Part shown: in pieces, positions 22,515 to 33,495 of the stretch
How the letters are laid out: each line of letters begins with the position of its first letter
Position numbering within the stretch: position 1 is the first letter of the stretch
Assembly (NCBI RefSeq): GCF_050003625.1
Contig: NC_134397.1
Coordinates: forward strand, 273,724,070 to 273,788,069
Reading direction: 5' to 3'
DNA length: 64,000 nucleotides
Source of the DNA: Haematobia irritans
Lineage: Eukaryota > Arthropoda > Insecta > Diptera > Muscidae
Position numbers and translations under genes: made by a program
Notes under the pieces: generated by a model
What the model was told of the DNA's origin: nothing
What the model saw: only the letters and a program-made list of their open reading frames with translations
Database searches by the model: none

Positions 22515-25500
22515 TTAAAGCCTGATATCTTTGGCATGAAAAGTGCCAACTAGTTTGCCATCAAGATCCTCCAATATATAATAATGGCTTCCAAGTCTTT
22601 CCCGAACTTTCGCTTTTATAAATATTGGTGCCAATTTGGCATTAAACTTTTTCTCTTGATTACTTTGGGCGAAATTTCTACGGAAAACTTCCTGGCCAAC
22701 GTTGTAAGTCTGTAACCTAGTTCGCAGGTCATATCGAATCTTATTTTGCTCGTAAGCATCCTTTATATGTTTCCTTAAATCCTGACGAATTACCTGTAAA
22801 TGGTCATCCCTAGATAATTTTACACAGGGTTCCTCAAGCAAGTCTAAATTTCTCAATAACTTGTATGACGACCCATGCGTCATCATATCAAGTCCAAATA
22901 GTGCCTTGTAAGGCGATGTTCCGATTGCCTGATGGTAAGAATTACGGAGGGCACAACTTATGGAACTCAGATGTTGATCCCATAAGTTGTGATCCTTTTT
23001 CAAGTAAGCTCTTATTCCTGCAATCAGAGAACGATTAACGCGCTCTGATGCGTTTGATTGTGGCGAGTAATATGCTGTGTAAATATGTGAAATGCCGTAG
23101 CTTGTCAAGAAAGCGTTAAAATCATTAGCTTTAAATTGACTTCCGTTGTCACTTACGAGCGTTTCCGGTACACCAAATACGTGAAAAATGTGTTTTTCAA
23201 GAAAATCAAGGATAGATGACGAAGTAAACTTCCTTAGTGGACATAAAAAATGGAATTTCGTCAGGTGATCCAGGACGATAAGCAAACCAATACTACCATT
23301 CTTACTTCTGGGATACGGACCTAAAATATCTACATACAATCTTTGAAAAGGACGTACTGAGGTCGCTTGTTTTCCCATAGGAGGCTTCATAATGAAATTC
23401 GGAGCCTTGGTAGTCTTACAAATTTCACAGGATTGTATGTATAATCGAACGTCTCGTAATAAACCTGGCCAATAAAAGTTTCGCCGAATAATCTCCAAAG
23501 TTTTCACTATTCCACCATGGGATGAAATAGGACAATCGTGAGCTCTGGAAATTACTGAGTTTCGGAGACCTTTTGGTATCCATAACTTCCAGGCACTCTT
23601 CTCTTGGTCAGTATCGCCTGAATAATGTTCAGTTCGTATATATACGTACCCATCCATGATTCTAATATCAGGAAATTTTTCCAATTTTTCATTAACACGA
23701 CTTTTCAATTCGGTATAGTCATCATCATTAAAATGTGGCGAGTCAAGATCCACTTCCGGTTCAATTAGCTCAATGTCATTAATTTCGTCACAAGGAATAC
23801 GGGAGAGCGCATCTGGCACAGTGTTCTCTTTGCCTTTCCTGTGGCTCACACTAAATCGGTAAGATTGGAGTTGCAGTACCCATCTGGCCAATCTTCCAGT
23901 TAAATTTGGTTGTTTCATGAGCCAAACCAAGCTAGAATGGTCAGTGACAACCTCGAAGTCCTGCATCTCTATATAGCATCTAAAACGCTTAATAGCTTCA
24001 ATTGCAGCGAGACATTCACGTTCAGTAACGCTGTAATTCCGCTGTGCGGAATTCAGCTTCCTGCTCATGAATGCTACAGGACGTTCTTGGTTGTCACTGT
24101 CCAGTTGAACTAAGACAGCTCCAATTCCATAATCACTGGCATCACAGTGAATATAGAACTTTTTCGAAAAGTCTGGATTTGCCAGAACCGGGGTTGTTGT
24201 AAGAAGATCTTTGACACGCTCAAAAGCTCTTTGAGCTTCAGGCGTCCACACAAACCGTTTCTTCGTCGAAAGAACCTCTGTAATTGGAAAAACTTCTGAA
24301 GAAAAATGTTCGATAAATCTACGATACCAGCCAGCCAATCCAAGAAAACCTCTCACTTGTTTGAGATTCTTTGGAACTGGCCAGTCTCGTATCGCCTTTA
24401 CCTTTTCTGGATCGGTGGTGATTCCGCCGTCTCCAATCACGTACCCTAGGTAATTAACCCTAGTCACACAAAATTTGCTCTTACCGATATTGAGAGTAAC
24501 ATTTGCTTTCCTAAACTGAGATGCGATGCGAATCAAAACACCCATATGACTTTCAAAGTCCTCGGACACTATTATCAAATCGTCTAAATAACCAAATACG
24601 CAGTAACGAAGGTCAGCTGGAATAATTTCATCGACTAGCCGACACATCGTTTGGGGCGCGTTACAAAGCCCAAATGGCATTACGACGAATTGATAAAGTG
24701 GCCGGCCTGGGACAGTAAAAGCCGTAAGGGGTTTTGACTCGTCATCAAGTGCCACTTGCCAATAAGCATCCTTCAAATCCAGTTTGGAAATTAAGTTTGC
24801 TTTAGGCAATCTTGCAAATATTCCCTCAATAGACGGAAGCGGATATGCATCCTTTTTGGTGACTAGGTTTAATTTCCTAGCGTCCAAACACAATCTGACT
24901 TTACCCGGTTTCAATACAAGCCTCATCGGTGAACTCCACGCAGATGAAGAAGGTTCAATCACACCAAGAGATAGCATTCTATCTACTTCCTTGAAAATAA
25001 CTTTCTCCACTGCGGGTGACACGGGATAAAATCTTTGTTTGATTGGACTTGCATCCCCCACGTTGATTGAGTGTTTAATCAACGGAGTTCGTCCCAATCC
25101 TTGTAACTCAAAATCCGGAAATAATTTTATCACCATATCCAGTTGTTGCTGTTGAGCATCAGAAAGTGGATATTTGGTGTCATCAGAGTCATTATCCTGA
25201 TTATCCTCATTTGAAAATTTCTGATGTTCATCAAGTTCGAGTAGATGATCAGGTTTTTCGCTAACAATCATATCAACAGAATTAATCATATCATTAAGTA
25301 AGCCAAAAGCCCTAAAAAAGTCTATTCCCAAAATTAACTTTTGCGAAATAGAAGGAATTATGAATAACTTAATATTTCTCTTGCGGTTCTTGAATGTAAT
25401 TTCTACATCCAACCATCCCTTGACTTTTAGGGGTGTGTTGTCTGCGGTTTTCACCAGAGAATTACATTTTGTAAAATTCTGGTATTTTTGGAAATCATGA

Positions 25501-26027
25501 TTTGCAAGATCTGAGCCTATACAGCTGATGCTGGCTCCAGTATCTAAAAGTCCAAATTCCACAAATTGCAAAAATGAAACTTTAGCATAATACCGTTTAT
25601 CCTTTGGGTTGGTTACGATAGCAGATATTAAAAAACGTCTGCTTAGTTTTCGTACTTTCCAATATCTACGAAGTCGTAGTGTAGAACGTTTTGGTTGTCT
25701 TGGTTTCGGTGTGGACAAGAGTGAAATAGATTCTACGCCAAAAATCTGATTACGTTTTTCCATATACTTTTGCCATCTGATGTGATAAGGTAATATAGGA
25801 TAAAGAATTCTTTCAGGTTTATTTTGGGAGTGTAAGTCTATTTCCTCAGGTCTCTTCAAAATGGTTCTAGAATTTGTCAAATTATCCAATTCTGGACAAA
25901 CGTAAGTCTGGGTACTATTATCTGAAAACTTTGATCGAAAATCTACATATTTTGCGGTTCCACTTTGGGAACATTGTTCCGAAAGTTTTTTGACGACTGG
26001 GCCTTTTTTGTTAAACAGTATGAACAT
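22515..26027 (-). CDS. pol: Pol polyprotein (PR-RT-RNase H-IN)
   Basis: 1,170 codons without a stop. It would be cleaved into the enzymes that copy and integrate the element. Protease: LLDTGAS, with Asp162, and ILGIDF near 232-236. RT: LDARKLN (381-387), SKLDLKDAYWQ (414-424), MPFGLCNAPQ (450-459), catalytic YLDD at 480-483. RNase H: Asp629, Glu671, Asp696, Asp739. Integrase: zinc finger His830, His837, Cys867, Cys870; catalytic Asp900, Asp960 and Glu995 (SNASERVN), the last two 35 positions apart; a GPY/F-like C-terminal end (KLAPIFIKAKV). The frame is -1 to gag with an 85-nt overlap, so it is probably made as a Gag-Pol fusion; a Met at 26027 leaves independent initiation possible. No catalytic residue is missing. 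Confidence 0.97.
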   Translation of the reverse strand: MFILFNKKGPVVKKLSEQCSQSGTAKYVDFRSKFSDNSTQTYVCPELDNLTNSRTILKRPEEIDLHSQNKPERILYPILPYHIRWQKYMEKRNQIFGVESISLLSTPKPRQPKRSTLRLRRYWKVRKLSRRFLISAIVTNPKDKRYYAKVSFLQFVEFGLLDTGASISCIGSDLANHDFQKYQNFTKCNSLVKTADNTPLKVKGWLDVEITFKNRKRNIKLFIIPSISQKLILGIDFFRAFGLLNDMINSVDMIVSEKPDHLLELDEHQKFSNEDNQDNDSDDTKYPLSDAQQQQLDMVIKLFPDFELQGLGRTPLIKHSINVGDASPIKQRFYPVSPAVEKVIFKEVDRMLSLGVIEPSSSAWSSPMRLVLKPGKVRLCLDARKLNLVTKKDAYPLPSIEGIFARLPKANLISKLDLKDAYWQVALDDESKPLTAFTVPGRPLYQFVVMPFGLCNAPQTMCRLVDEIIPADLRYCVFGYLDDLIIVSEDFESHMGVLIRIASQFRKANVTLNIGKSKFCVTRVNYLGYVIGDGGITTDPEKVKAIRDWPVPKNLKQVRGFLGLAGWYRRFIEHFSSEVFPITEVLSTKKRFVWTPEAQRAFERVKDLLTTTPVLANPDFSKKFYIHCDASDYGIGAVLVQLDSDNQERPVAFMSRKLNSAQRNYSVTERECLAAIEAIKRFRCYIEMQDFEVVTDHSSLVWLMKQPNLTGRLARWVLQLQSYRFSVSHRKGKENTVPDALSRIPCDEINDIELIEPEVDLDSPHFNDDDYTELKSRVNEKLEKFPDIRIMDGYVYIRTEHYSGDTDQEKSAWKLWIPKGLRNSVISRAHDCPISSHGGIVKTLEIIRRNFYWPGLLRDVRLYIQSCEICKTTKAPNFIMKPPMGKQATSVRPFQRLYVDILGPYPRSKNGSIGLLIVLDHLTKFHFLCPLRKFTSSSILDFLEKHIFHVFGVPETLVSDNGSQFKANDFNAFLTSYGISHIYTAYYSPQSNASERVNRSLIAGIRAYLKKDHNLWDQHLSSISCALRNSYHQAIGTSPYKALFGLDMMTHGSSYKLLRNLDLLEEPCVKLSRDDHLQVIRQDLRKHIKDAYEQNKIRYDLRTRLQTYNVGQEVFRRNFAQSNQEKKFNAKLAPIFIKAKVRERLGSHYYILEDLDGKLVGTFHAKDIRL

Positions 26028-27538
26028 TGCGGTTTATAAACATTCTTGGCTCCGCAGCCGTAACAAAAAACATTTCTTTCCTGGAGGCAATCCTCCCAAT
26101 GGTGGTCTACTTCCCCACAATTCCAACATTGGCCATTTGTGGGTAAGTTTCCCACTGCATGAATGACATCATCACAATCCGGTTGATCGTTATTGGAAAA
26201 ATTTTCCTGAACACCAAGTTCAGCAATTTGCCTTCGAGGATGTGCAATGGGATTATTTCTGCTAAATAGATTGCGTCTGACATACTCGTCACTGAGAAAG
26301 TTTTCCCTCTTTTGCACTAATTTCCTCAAATGGGATACAGAATTGACAGGTGTATATAATAAATCTTGCCGAATTTCCGGGCGAAGATTTCTAACGACTA
26401 TTTCAACGAGCTCTGTCTCAGCCATAGGTGAACTTAAACGGTCGACAATTGTGGAAATTGATTCGAAAAATACGTCGAAAGTTTCACCAGGTCGCTGTTT
26501 TCGATTTCTCAATTCTTCCCGTATATCGAATGAGGTTTTGAAATCCTTATACTGGGAACGAATTGCATCGCAAAAATCTTCCCATTCTATTGACAAAACT
26601 TGTTTCCGGTATCGCCAATACCAGTTTTTGGCTTTACCAGTTAAAAGAATTTGCAAATGTTTACATATTAAAGAAAAATCGCCATTAAAGTTATCCATAG
26701 TTAAAGCTTCCAATCGATATAAAAATTCTTCGACTGTTAATCCATTCGGAGAGCCATCGAAAGTCAAATGCCAACTATGTATGATAGCACTAATTTTATC
26801 GGTCGAATATGACGACGAAGAAGGTGTAGATAAATGTGAAACACCATTAGAACAACTAGGATTCGAACTTCTTACAAATGAAGCATTATCCTGTTGAGGA
26901 CATCTTCTAACAGGAGTTGTATTAACATTTTCTGCCTCCTGATGTGAATTTCGTATGGGTTGTGAACCAATATTTAAAGATCCTAATATTCGGGTCAAAT
27001 TCTGTTCTATCATCCTATTTATGTGCTCATAATCTACACTTATGGGATGTGTAGGGATATTTTGAGACGGTATTTGAGAAGTATTTTTAACAGGCGTGTT
27101 CCGAGTATCCTGTGTCGGAAAATTAAATGAATTATTCGGGTCCTGATAAACAACTCTAGCATTACTGCGGGTATTATAATGTATACCCTTGCCTCCCCGA
27201 GGCTTACCTCTCCCAACGGATTTACCAACATTTTGATATGTAGCAGAAGTGTTAGGAACATCGACAATTGATTCTGTAAGAAAAATGTATTTCTTGAGAG
27301 CAACGAGCTCACAAGACTTTTTACAAACTGGACATTCTGCCGAATTTGCCAAAGAAGTCTCGATACAGGGACGATGGAAAACATGTGAACATTCGTTCAA
27401 AATCAAACAGTCTTGCCCCTCTTTCATTAATTCTCCGCAAATAGGACAATTAAAATTATTTTCAGAGCCACCGACAGCACCAGAATCCTGTGAAGGATTA
27501 CCGCGAGTAGGTGTGCGATTAACCGACATCGTACACAA
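25943..27538 (-). CDS. gag: Gag with N-terminal RING-H2 finger and CCHC knuckle
   Basis: 531 codons, intact. Residues 31-72 form a canonical RING-H2: Cys31, Cys34, Cys50, His52, His55, Cys58, Cys69, Cys72. A low-complexity Ser/Asn/Pro-rich linker follows (about 95-245). Next is a retrotransposon-gag core (about 255-395: WHLTFDG, EEFLYRLEAL, WYWRYR, ELRNRKQRPGETFDVFF). The C-terminus has a CCHC knuckle (Cys471, Cys474, His479, Cys484) and a second Cys4 cluster (Cys492, Cys495, Cys505, Cys508). Gag should assemble the particle and bind RNA; E3 ligase activity of the RING is inference. A second Met at codon 4 could also be the start. The RING lies in the same uninterrupted frame, so it is not an annotation join. 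Confidence 0.94.
   Translation of the reverse strand: MCTMSVNRTPTRGNPSQDSGAVGGSENNFNCPICGELMKEGQDCLILNECSHVFHRPCIETSLANSAECPVCKKSCELVALKKYIFLTESIVDVPNTSATYQNVGKSVGRGKPRGGKGIHYNTRSNARVVYQDPNNSFNFPTQDTRNTPVKNTSQIPSQNIPTHPISVDYEHINRMIEQNLTRILGSLNIGSQPIRNSHQEAENVNTTPVRRCPQQDNASFVRSSNPSCSNGVSHLSTPSSSSYSTDKISAIIHSWHLTFDGSPNGLTVEEFLYRLEALTMDNFNGDFSLICKHLQILLTGKAKNWYWRYRKQVLSIEWEDFCDAIRSQYKDFKTSFDIREELRNRKQRPGETFDVFFESISTIVDRLSSPMAETELVEIVVRNLRPEIRQDLLYTPVNSVSHLRKLVQKRENFLSDEYVRRNLFSRNNPIAHPRRQIAELGVQENFSNNDQPDCDDVIHAVGNLPTNGQCWNCGEVDHHWEDCLQERNVFCYGCGAKNVYKPQCSYCLTKKAQSSKNFRNNVPKVEPQNM
25968..26009 (-). promoter_or_regulatory. Putative -1 frameshift signal, gag to pol
   Basis: Two heptamers lie in gag phase: A AAA AAG (26009-26003) and A AAA AAC (25991-25985). 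Both have the X XXY YYZ form, and the second is used by several retroviruses. Four nt after the second, GGAAC AAT GTTCC (25980-25968) can form a short hairpin, extendable to CTTT/AAAG with one C-C mismatch. Slippage at either would enter the pol frame. Function is inferred. Confidence 0.65.
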
Positions 27539-28214
27539 TTAATATTTTATGTGCTGAAAACAAAATCTCCAAAATTTCACAACAAAATTTCAAAACTATA
27601 CGTTTTGATTAACTTTTCGAAAATATTCGAAATTCGAAAATAATAAAAAAAAATATATTACAAAAACAAATTTATGCATTTAAATTGAGTTTCCTTCCAG
27701 ATGATGGGATAAAGAAAATAGAAAAAAGAACTATATCAAGCCAATACTTTTCAACAAATCGGTCTATGGAACCTAAAACAATTGCATCATAAAACTAGCA
27801 AATAATTATCAAACCAGTAGAATCCTTTTTTTCCTGAGGATACATCATAAGTAAAACGGACTAGAAAATGCAAGCAGCTAAATTCTAGTAATCCTGAAAT
27901 ACTTGGGTTACTGATAACTAAGACAAATATAGTAATCTTAACGATACTGAAATTAAACTTTGACAAAAATCTGAAATCCCCATTTCGGTCTATAAACAAC
28001 AAAACAAAATTACAACTTTCTAAATGGTTAGCCTATTCGAACCTGAAACCTCAAATAGCTAAAAGAATCCTATGAAGCGTTATAAGATATTTTGAAGTAA
28101 ATATTACGAAAAGAAGACAACATAATAATGTCAATTTTTTGAAATCTACTCTACTTGAAAAAAAACAAAAATCAAAGGGTTTTGAGCCGAAAAGAATACA
28201 GGACTCTTTCCAGG
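27539..28214 (-). other. Untranslated leader of the LTR element
   Basis: About 680 nt between the primer site and the gag start, AT-rich, with no frame of note. Packaging and splice signals are expected here but only the acceptor at 27554 is visible. Confidence 0.6.
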
Positions 28215-29313
28215 CCCCCATGTTGGGCGCCAATTATTGTAATGCCACTTTGTAGTGTTATAAAACATTTTTAGGAAAAATGTCCTTTTTTGAGAATCCT
28301 GTCAGGAAACTCATTTTTGACAAACACCAAAAGCTAGGACTACAGGAGTCATCACAAAGGCTAGCTAGGCAGTCGGCTGGGGGGTTCTCGTCCTTCCTCA
28401 ATGTTTGCCTGTTCAAACATTCCAATAATAAATTTTAAGACTCCCTATTTTTTTAAATAGACTAAAAAATAATTAAAAGAAGAAAAATGGTCCGTGTTAC
28501 TAAATTGTAACAAAAACAAAATACCCCAATAAATTTAGTAACAAATGAGAAAATTTACAACAATTGGTATTGGCTTAATAACTTTATACAATGACGGATC
28601 CTAGATGTTTTTAGGATCACAATGCATAATTTCCCCACCCTTCCTGAGTTTTACGTGCATGTACATTTTGTAAAACCCCCATGTTAAAATCTAAAACAAA
28701 ATAACTATTTTATCATCACCATCATCTGTATAGGAAAACTCAAAAATTAAGTTTAGAACTCCATATTTTCAAATATATACAATTTTGTTTATTTCAAATC
28801 ATAATTATTAAATATAAATTTAAATCTAAATAACAGAGAAATAAAAAAAATATGTGGCAAAACTTCAAAATAGAATACTTAAATGTTCAATTGGTTTTAA
28901 ACCGTTAGATTTACGAACAGATGCAAAAAAAAAAATCAAATAAAGAAAATGATATCTTAGAAGGGAAAATAATTAAAGCCAGAAAAAATTGAATTAAAAA
29001 TTTTAAATTTCTTGCATATTATTAAATAATCTCGTATTGTGATTATTTCATTGAAACGATTAACATTTATTCTGTCATTATGTGTTTTACTTAATAATTA
29101 GTGTATCAAATACATGTCCCTAGATTTAGTAGGGTGAACACTGCCAGTATGCATGTGCGACAACAAAATCATTGAACACCGGTACAAAACTCCACGAAAA
29201 GAAATATGCAAAAAAATTAAAACACTTTCACCAAGCCTAGCTCTCCAAATTTTCTAATCTTCTTTTACACTTTACACAGGTGGAAAGAATTTACAAAAAA
29301 ACAATTCACTTAC
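27554..29313 (-). promoter_or_regulatory. Possible intron from 5' LTR to gag leader
   Basis: On the minus strand, a donor CTGGG|GTAAGTG (intron begins at 29313, inside the 5' LTR) and an acceptor GATTTTGTTTTCAG|CAC (intron ends at 27554) sit 15 nt upstream of the gag start codon. Splicing would remove 1,760 nt including the primer binding site, giving a short-leader mRNA for translation while unspliced RNA serves as genome. This rests only on site consensus. Confidence 0.35.
28215..28232 (-). other. Primer binding site, tRNA-Lys type
   Basis: The minus strand reads TGGCGCCCAACATGGGGG, 16 of 18 identical to the site complementary to tRNA-Lys(CUU) as I recall it (TGGCGCCCAACGTGGGGC). It lies 5 nt (ATAAT) from the LTR end, the usual place for priming of first-strand synthesis. 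Confidence 0.88.
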
Positions 29314-31092
29314 CCCAGAACATCTGCTGTCGATTGAAGAGGCCTTTTCAACGTCGTTTGATGCTGGGCTGCTTAACTTTTTTTGCTGTTGAGCCAAGAT
29401 TAATGAAAAAATAGTGTTTATCATACAAGATCACTAATAATTAATCTGGCTACTATTAGGGCTTTAATCACTTTACTTCGTTATGTTATTCAATATATGT
29501 TTTTTTTCTTTTTTTTTTTTTTTACACAATTTTACTCACATTTTGCATTTTCTAGTTTAAAAAAATTTAATTCATTTAAATTTGTGTATAATATTTTCTT
29601 AATAAATTTTCCTGGACACTTCAGATATTTCAACATGATCAATTTGCACTTTCTCCATTTTGTTTTAAACTTTGTTGTTTTTATGTTTTTTTTTTTTTTT
29701 TCAATTTACAAATTATCAATCTTTCTTCCTTACTCTTCAAAGTCAAACCAAGACTGTAATGCCAAAACAAAAATGGAGATCATCAAAAGTGAAATGGACC
29801 ATGTTCTTTCTGTCATTCTATCAATTTTTGCTTTACATATACTATTTGTTGTTGTTATTTTCGATAATGTTGCAATTTCTAAGAGGTGTAAATCAATGCA
29901 AAGATATCAAATGGTATCAAACATGTTACAACGAATTATATTCCATATAAATGTGCATTATGATTGCAGCATGTTTGATCAATTGCAACATGGATATTAG
30001 GGTTTTACATTTTTAGTTTATGATTATGGAGATTAAGCAAAATTTTAATTAAGAAATTTTAGCATAGTTAGGAGGCTTAGCTCAAAATTTATGACAAAAA
30101 TACTAATAAAATTGCCCTTCTCAATACTAGTTAATTATGTAGGATATAAAATTTATACTTATGCTGCAATGGCCTATATGGTAACGCAGGAAATTTAGCG
30201 GGATTCTGGCAAAATCGCAAAAAAAAAATATTTTCATTTGATGGAAATCAATTTAAGCCGGGAATTTCAGCAAATTTATATCGAAATTTAGAAGCAGAAG
30301 CTCGTTCACTTTTCTTGATGTAAATTTGCAATGATGTAAATGCCTTCGTTGGATGTTTTTGGTGTATATTTCGGGTTGTTTTCACCACGTGTTGCAGTAC
30401 ATGTATCTTTCTCCCCCAATGTTATGAGAATTTCCCAACAAGAATCACAAGGTAGTTATGTCCTCATCCAATATGGACTAATCCAAAGCAAAAATCCTTC
30501 GGACAGAATCCGTCCAGAAATTTGGATGAAGTATTTCTAAAAATTATTTTTCTTATTAGGAAAATTTCATTCATACTTTCTTTTCTACTAAGCTTTACCT
30601 GTGATTTTATTATTCCCAGTCACTGCTGATAATTGCTTAATAAATTTCAATTGACTTATGATCTCGAGTTGTCTCAAAAAAAAATAATTTAAAATTTACT
30701 TGAAAAATATTTCTTAAACTTCACGATTTGTCTTCGATGCGTTCGCTTCAGAATGTGAAAGAAAAAGGAAGTTTATTGAAATTAAACGAAGCAAGAAACC
30801 TATCAAGAGCGTAACTAGAAGGAGAGGCGTATATTTAACTGTCAAATTAATTGGAATATTCCATCGATAATTTAAGCTATCGATTATGCATTCAATCTAA
30901 TCAAAAGGGTTGAAATAAATGATGCCAAAACCAATTCAAAACAATTTTATTTCCATAAGCCAGTTTACCAAAGCCAAAATTTTTTGTGGATTTTTGAGAA
31001 ATAAATATGAATTTTATGTATTATTAATTTATTTTGGATATTTCGGTGAAAAAATTTATCATGAAGGTCACGTCAAAAAAAAGTTCATTACA
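28238..31092 (-). repeat. 5' LTR (2,855 bp)
   Basis: Same sequence and length as 19609-22463. It must hold the promoter for the minus-strand transcript and contains the possible splice donor at 29313. Antisense frames at 29497-30000, 29672-29950 and 30340-30540 duplicate those in the other LTR and follow from T-rich runs. Confidence 0.95.
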
Positions 31093-31139
31093 GAACACAT
31101 TCTAGTTGAGAACCTAAAACTACCAAAAAATAGTATTTT

Positions 31140-31300
31140 GCAAAAATTTATTTTTTCAGAAAGTTTTGTCACAATTACATTTCTACAGAAAATTTTGTCA
31201 AAATTTTTTTCTTTTGAAAATTTTCTCAAAATTTTATTTCTATAGAAAATTTTCTCAAAATTTTATTTCTATAGAAAATTTTGTCAAAATTTTATTTCCA
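31140..31300. repeat. 29-bp minisatellite (MITE interior)
   Basis: Units of TTTTGTCAAAATTTTATTTC plus TATAGAAAA between the retrotransposon and the foldback element. It continues at 35481 after the foldback insertion; the break falls within TTTCCA|ATAG. Confidence 0.85.
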
Positions 31301-32686
31301 CACGCTCACAAAAAATCGCTTCTGTAACATATACTCCCAAACATATTTTGCTTCAAGCATATACATTTTTGGGTATTGCCCAAACATTTATATGTTTGAC
31401 CTCTTCCAATATATAATAAGTTTGAAAGCATATTAGTCTAAACAATATATGTTTGGGTAGTCTAAGTTCCAAACATTTTGTATTTTTGCATCCAAATTCA
31501 ATAATGTTGTCTTCCAAAAAACAATATGTTATTATGTGAACATATAATATGTTTGGAAGTATTTTGCACCCAAAAATATTATATGCTTAAAAAAATTCTC
31601 CCAAACAATATTGTGCTCAAAATTTTATTTATTTATTTATATATTTACAATCATAACGAATTATGAAAATAAACAAGTAATATAGGTGCTAACAACATAG
31701 GTTTTCGACCTGAATGCTCAAAATTTTGTTTCTGCCCAATTGTATACACGGATGAAAAAGACTGTTTTTCATGTGTTTGGCTATAAACATTATATGTTTG
31801 GAACACAAATTTTTAAAAACAATATTTTTGAGTGCAAGCATATAATGTTCATAAACTAGCATAACATGTTTGGGACATATATGCTAATATGTTAGAACAT
31901 ATTATGTTTGGGACATAAAATGTTTGTAAATATAATATGCTTGGATGCAAACATATATTAATTTAGAAATAGCCTATAAACATATATGTGTTTAGTAGCT
32001 TGAAGCGCTATTTAACAGGGAGCGATATTGAATTAAGTTGGTGGTTGTTGCTTGTTATTTCAAAATTAACATTTTATTTTTCCTTAGACAATTGATCAGC
32101 TACTTCTTTGATCCTTACAAACTGTGTGGTCCGCTGTTCGAATTAGAGCATTGCATGAGAACATTCATTCATAGCGCACACAACTGAACTCATGAAACGG
32201 TTCGAGAAGACTGAATAATCTTCATTGATCGAATGAATAGAATGAGAACACTGGCTTGACCAAATCGGTTCGAATGAATGTAAATGTATGAATGAGATAT
32301 GGTTTGAATCACACCGAATAATTCAGTATCGAGTGAATGTTGTTGTGACGTTACATCATTGAACTTGTGCATTTGTTTCCATTCTCGGTCGCAAGCAAAC
32401 ATTCGATTGCATTTGGTGAAACGGGATAATCGAGAATACTCGAACATTTAGCGGAAGTTTCGGGAATTTGCAAAGTTCTCGAGTATGTTATGACAAAAAA
32501 TGGAATCATGCTTAATGAGAAAAGAAGTCATACAGTTTGTGTTTCTTTAGATATAAGTGTGTAATTAATAGTTAAGCTTATTGACGATAAAATGAGTAAT
32601 TCTAAAAAGGCAAATGTTTAAATTTGTTATGTTTTTATATGTAACTAGCAAAAGTAAATTTATTTTTGTATTTTTTGTCTGTTTTT

Positions 32687-32938
32687 TATACCATCCACCA
32701 TAGGAAGGGGGTATATTAAGTTTGTCATTCCGTTTGTAATGCATCGAAATATTGCTCTAAGACCCCATAAAGTATACATATTCTGGGTCGCGGTGAAATT
32801 CTGAGTCGATCTACGCATGTCCGTCCGACCGTCTGTTGAAATCACGCTAACTTCCGAACGAAACAAGCTATCGACTTGAAACTTGGCATAAGTAGTTGTC
32901 ATTAATGTAGGTTGGATGGTATTGCAAACGGGCCATAT
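32687..32938 (-). mobile_element. DINE-A-like tail fragment
   Basis: Begins with the terminal hairpin (TATACCATCCACCATAGGA) and runs through TTGTCATTCCGTTTGTAA, GACCCCATAAAGTATA, GAGTCGATCTACGCATGTCC and CTTCCGAACGAAACAAGC. It stops at GGGCCATAT, where minisatellite begins. Confidence 0.82.
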
Positions 32939-33335
32939 TTTTTCAAAATTTTATTTGTATAGAAAATTTTATCAACATTGTATTTCTATAGAAAATTTTA
33001 TCAAAATTTTATTTCTTAGAAAACTTTGTGAAAATTTTATTTCTATAAAATTTTTCATCAAAATGTTATTTCTATAGAAAATTTTATCAAAATTTTATTT
33101 CTATAAAAAATGTTGTCATAATTTTATTTCTATAGAAAATTTTGTCAAAATTTTATTTCAATAGAAAATGTTGTTAACATCTATAAAAAAAAATTATCAA
33201 AATTCTATTTCTATAGAAAATTCTATCAAAATTGTATTTCTATAGAAAATTTTGTCAAAATTTTATTTCTATAGAAAATTTTGTCAAAATTTTATTTTTA
33301 TAGAAAATTTTATCAACATTATATTTGTATAGTTC
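32939..33335. repeat. 29-bp minisatellite
   Basis: About 13 imperfect units of AAAATTTTATTTCTATAGAA with TTTATC/TTTGTC variation. It directly continues the DINE-A fragment, as in the DINE-A copy at 5154-6908. Confidence 0.85.
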
Positions 33336-33495
33336 GGCTTGAGGTCATATGAATAAAAACAGATGTTGTTGTGTTTTTGAGTTGTATTTTTATTTAATAT
33401 TATCCAATATTTCGAAACATCTCCGATGTTCGTCTTCAGGGAAATTTTTTAGAAGTAAAGAACAATGAACTTATTCGCAAACGAGTAAATCTATA

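Larger units (their letters stand above)
19609..31092 (-). mobile_element. Ty3/gypsy-type LTR retrotransposon, apparently complete
   Basis: This 11,484-bp element has two 2,855-bp LTRs, a 5,774-bp interior, intact gag and pol, and a 4-bp GAAC duplication (19605-19608, 31093-31096). Domain order protease-RT-RNase H-integrase places it in the Ty3/gypsy group. Very long LTRs with a tRNA-Lys primer site recall Ulysses of D. virilis and Osvaldo, but the lineage needs a tree. No env follows pol: only 51 bp separate the pol stop from the 3' LTR. Equal LTR lengths, without differences noticed by eye, imply recent insertion. Confidence 0.95.

Noticed and set aside
24784..25029. 81-codon plus-strand frame
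   Set aside because: Antisense shadow of pol within the RT and linker region.
26247..26897. 216-codon plus-strand frame
   Set aside because: It is the antisense shadow of intact gag.
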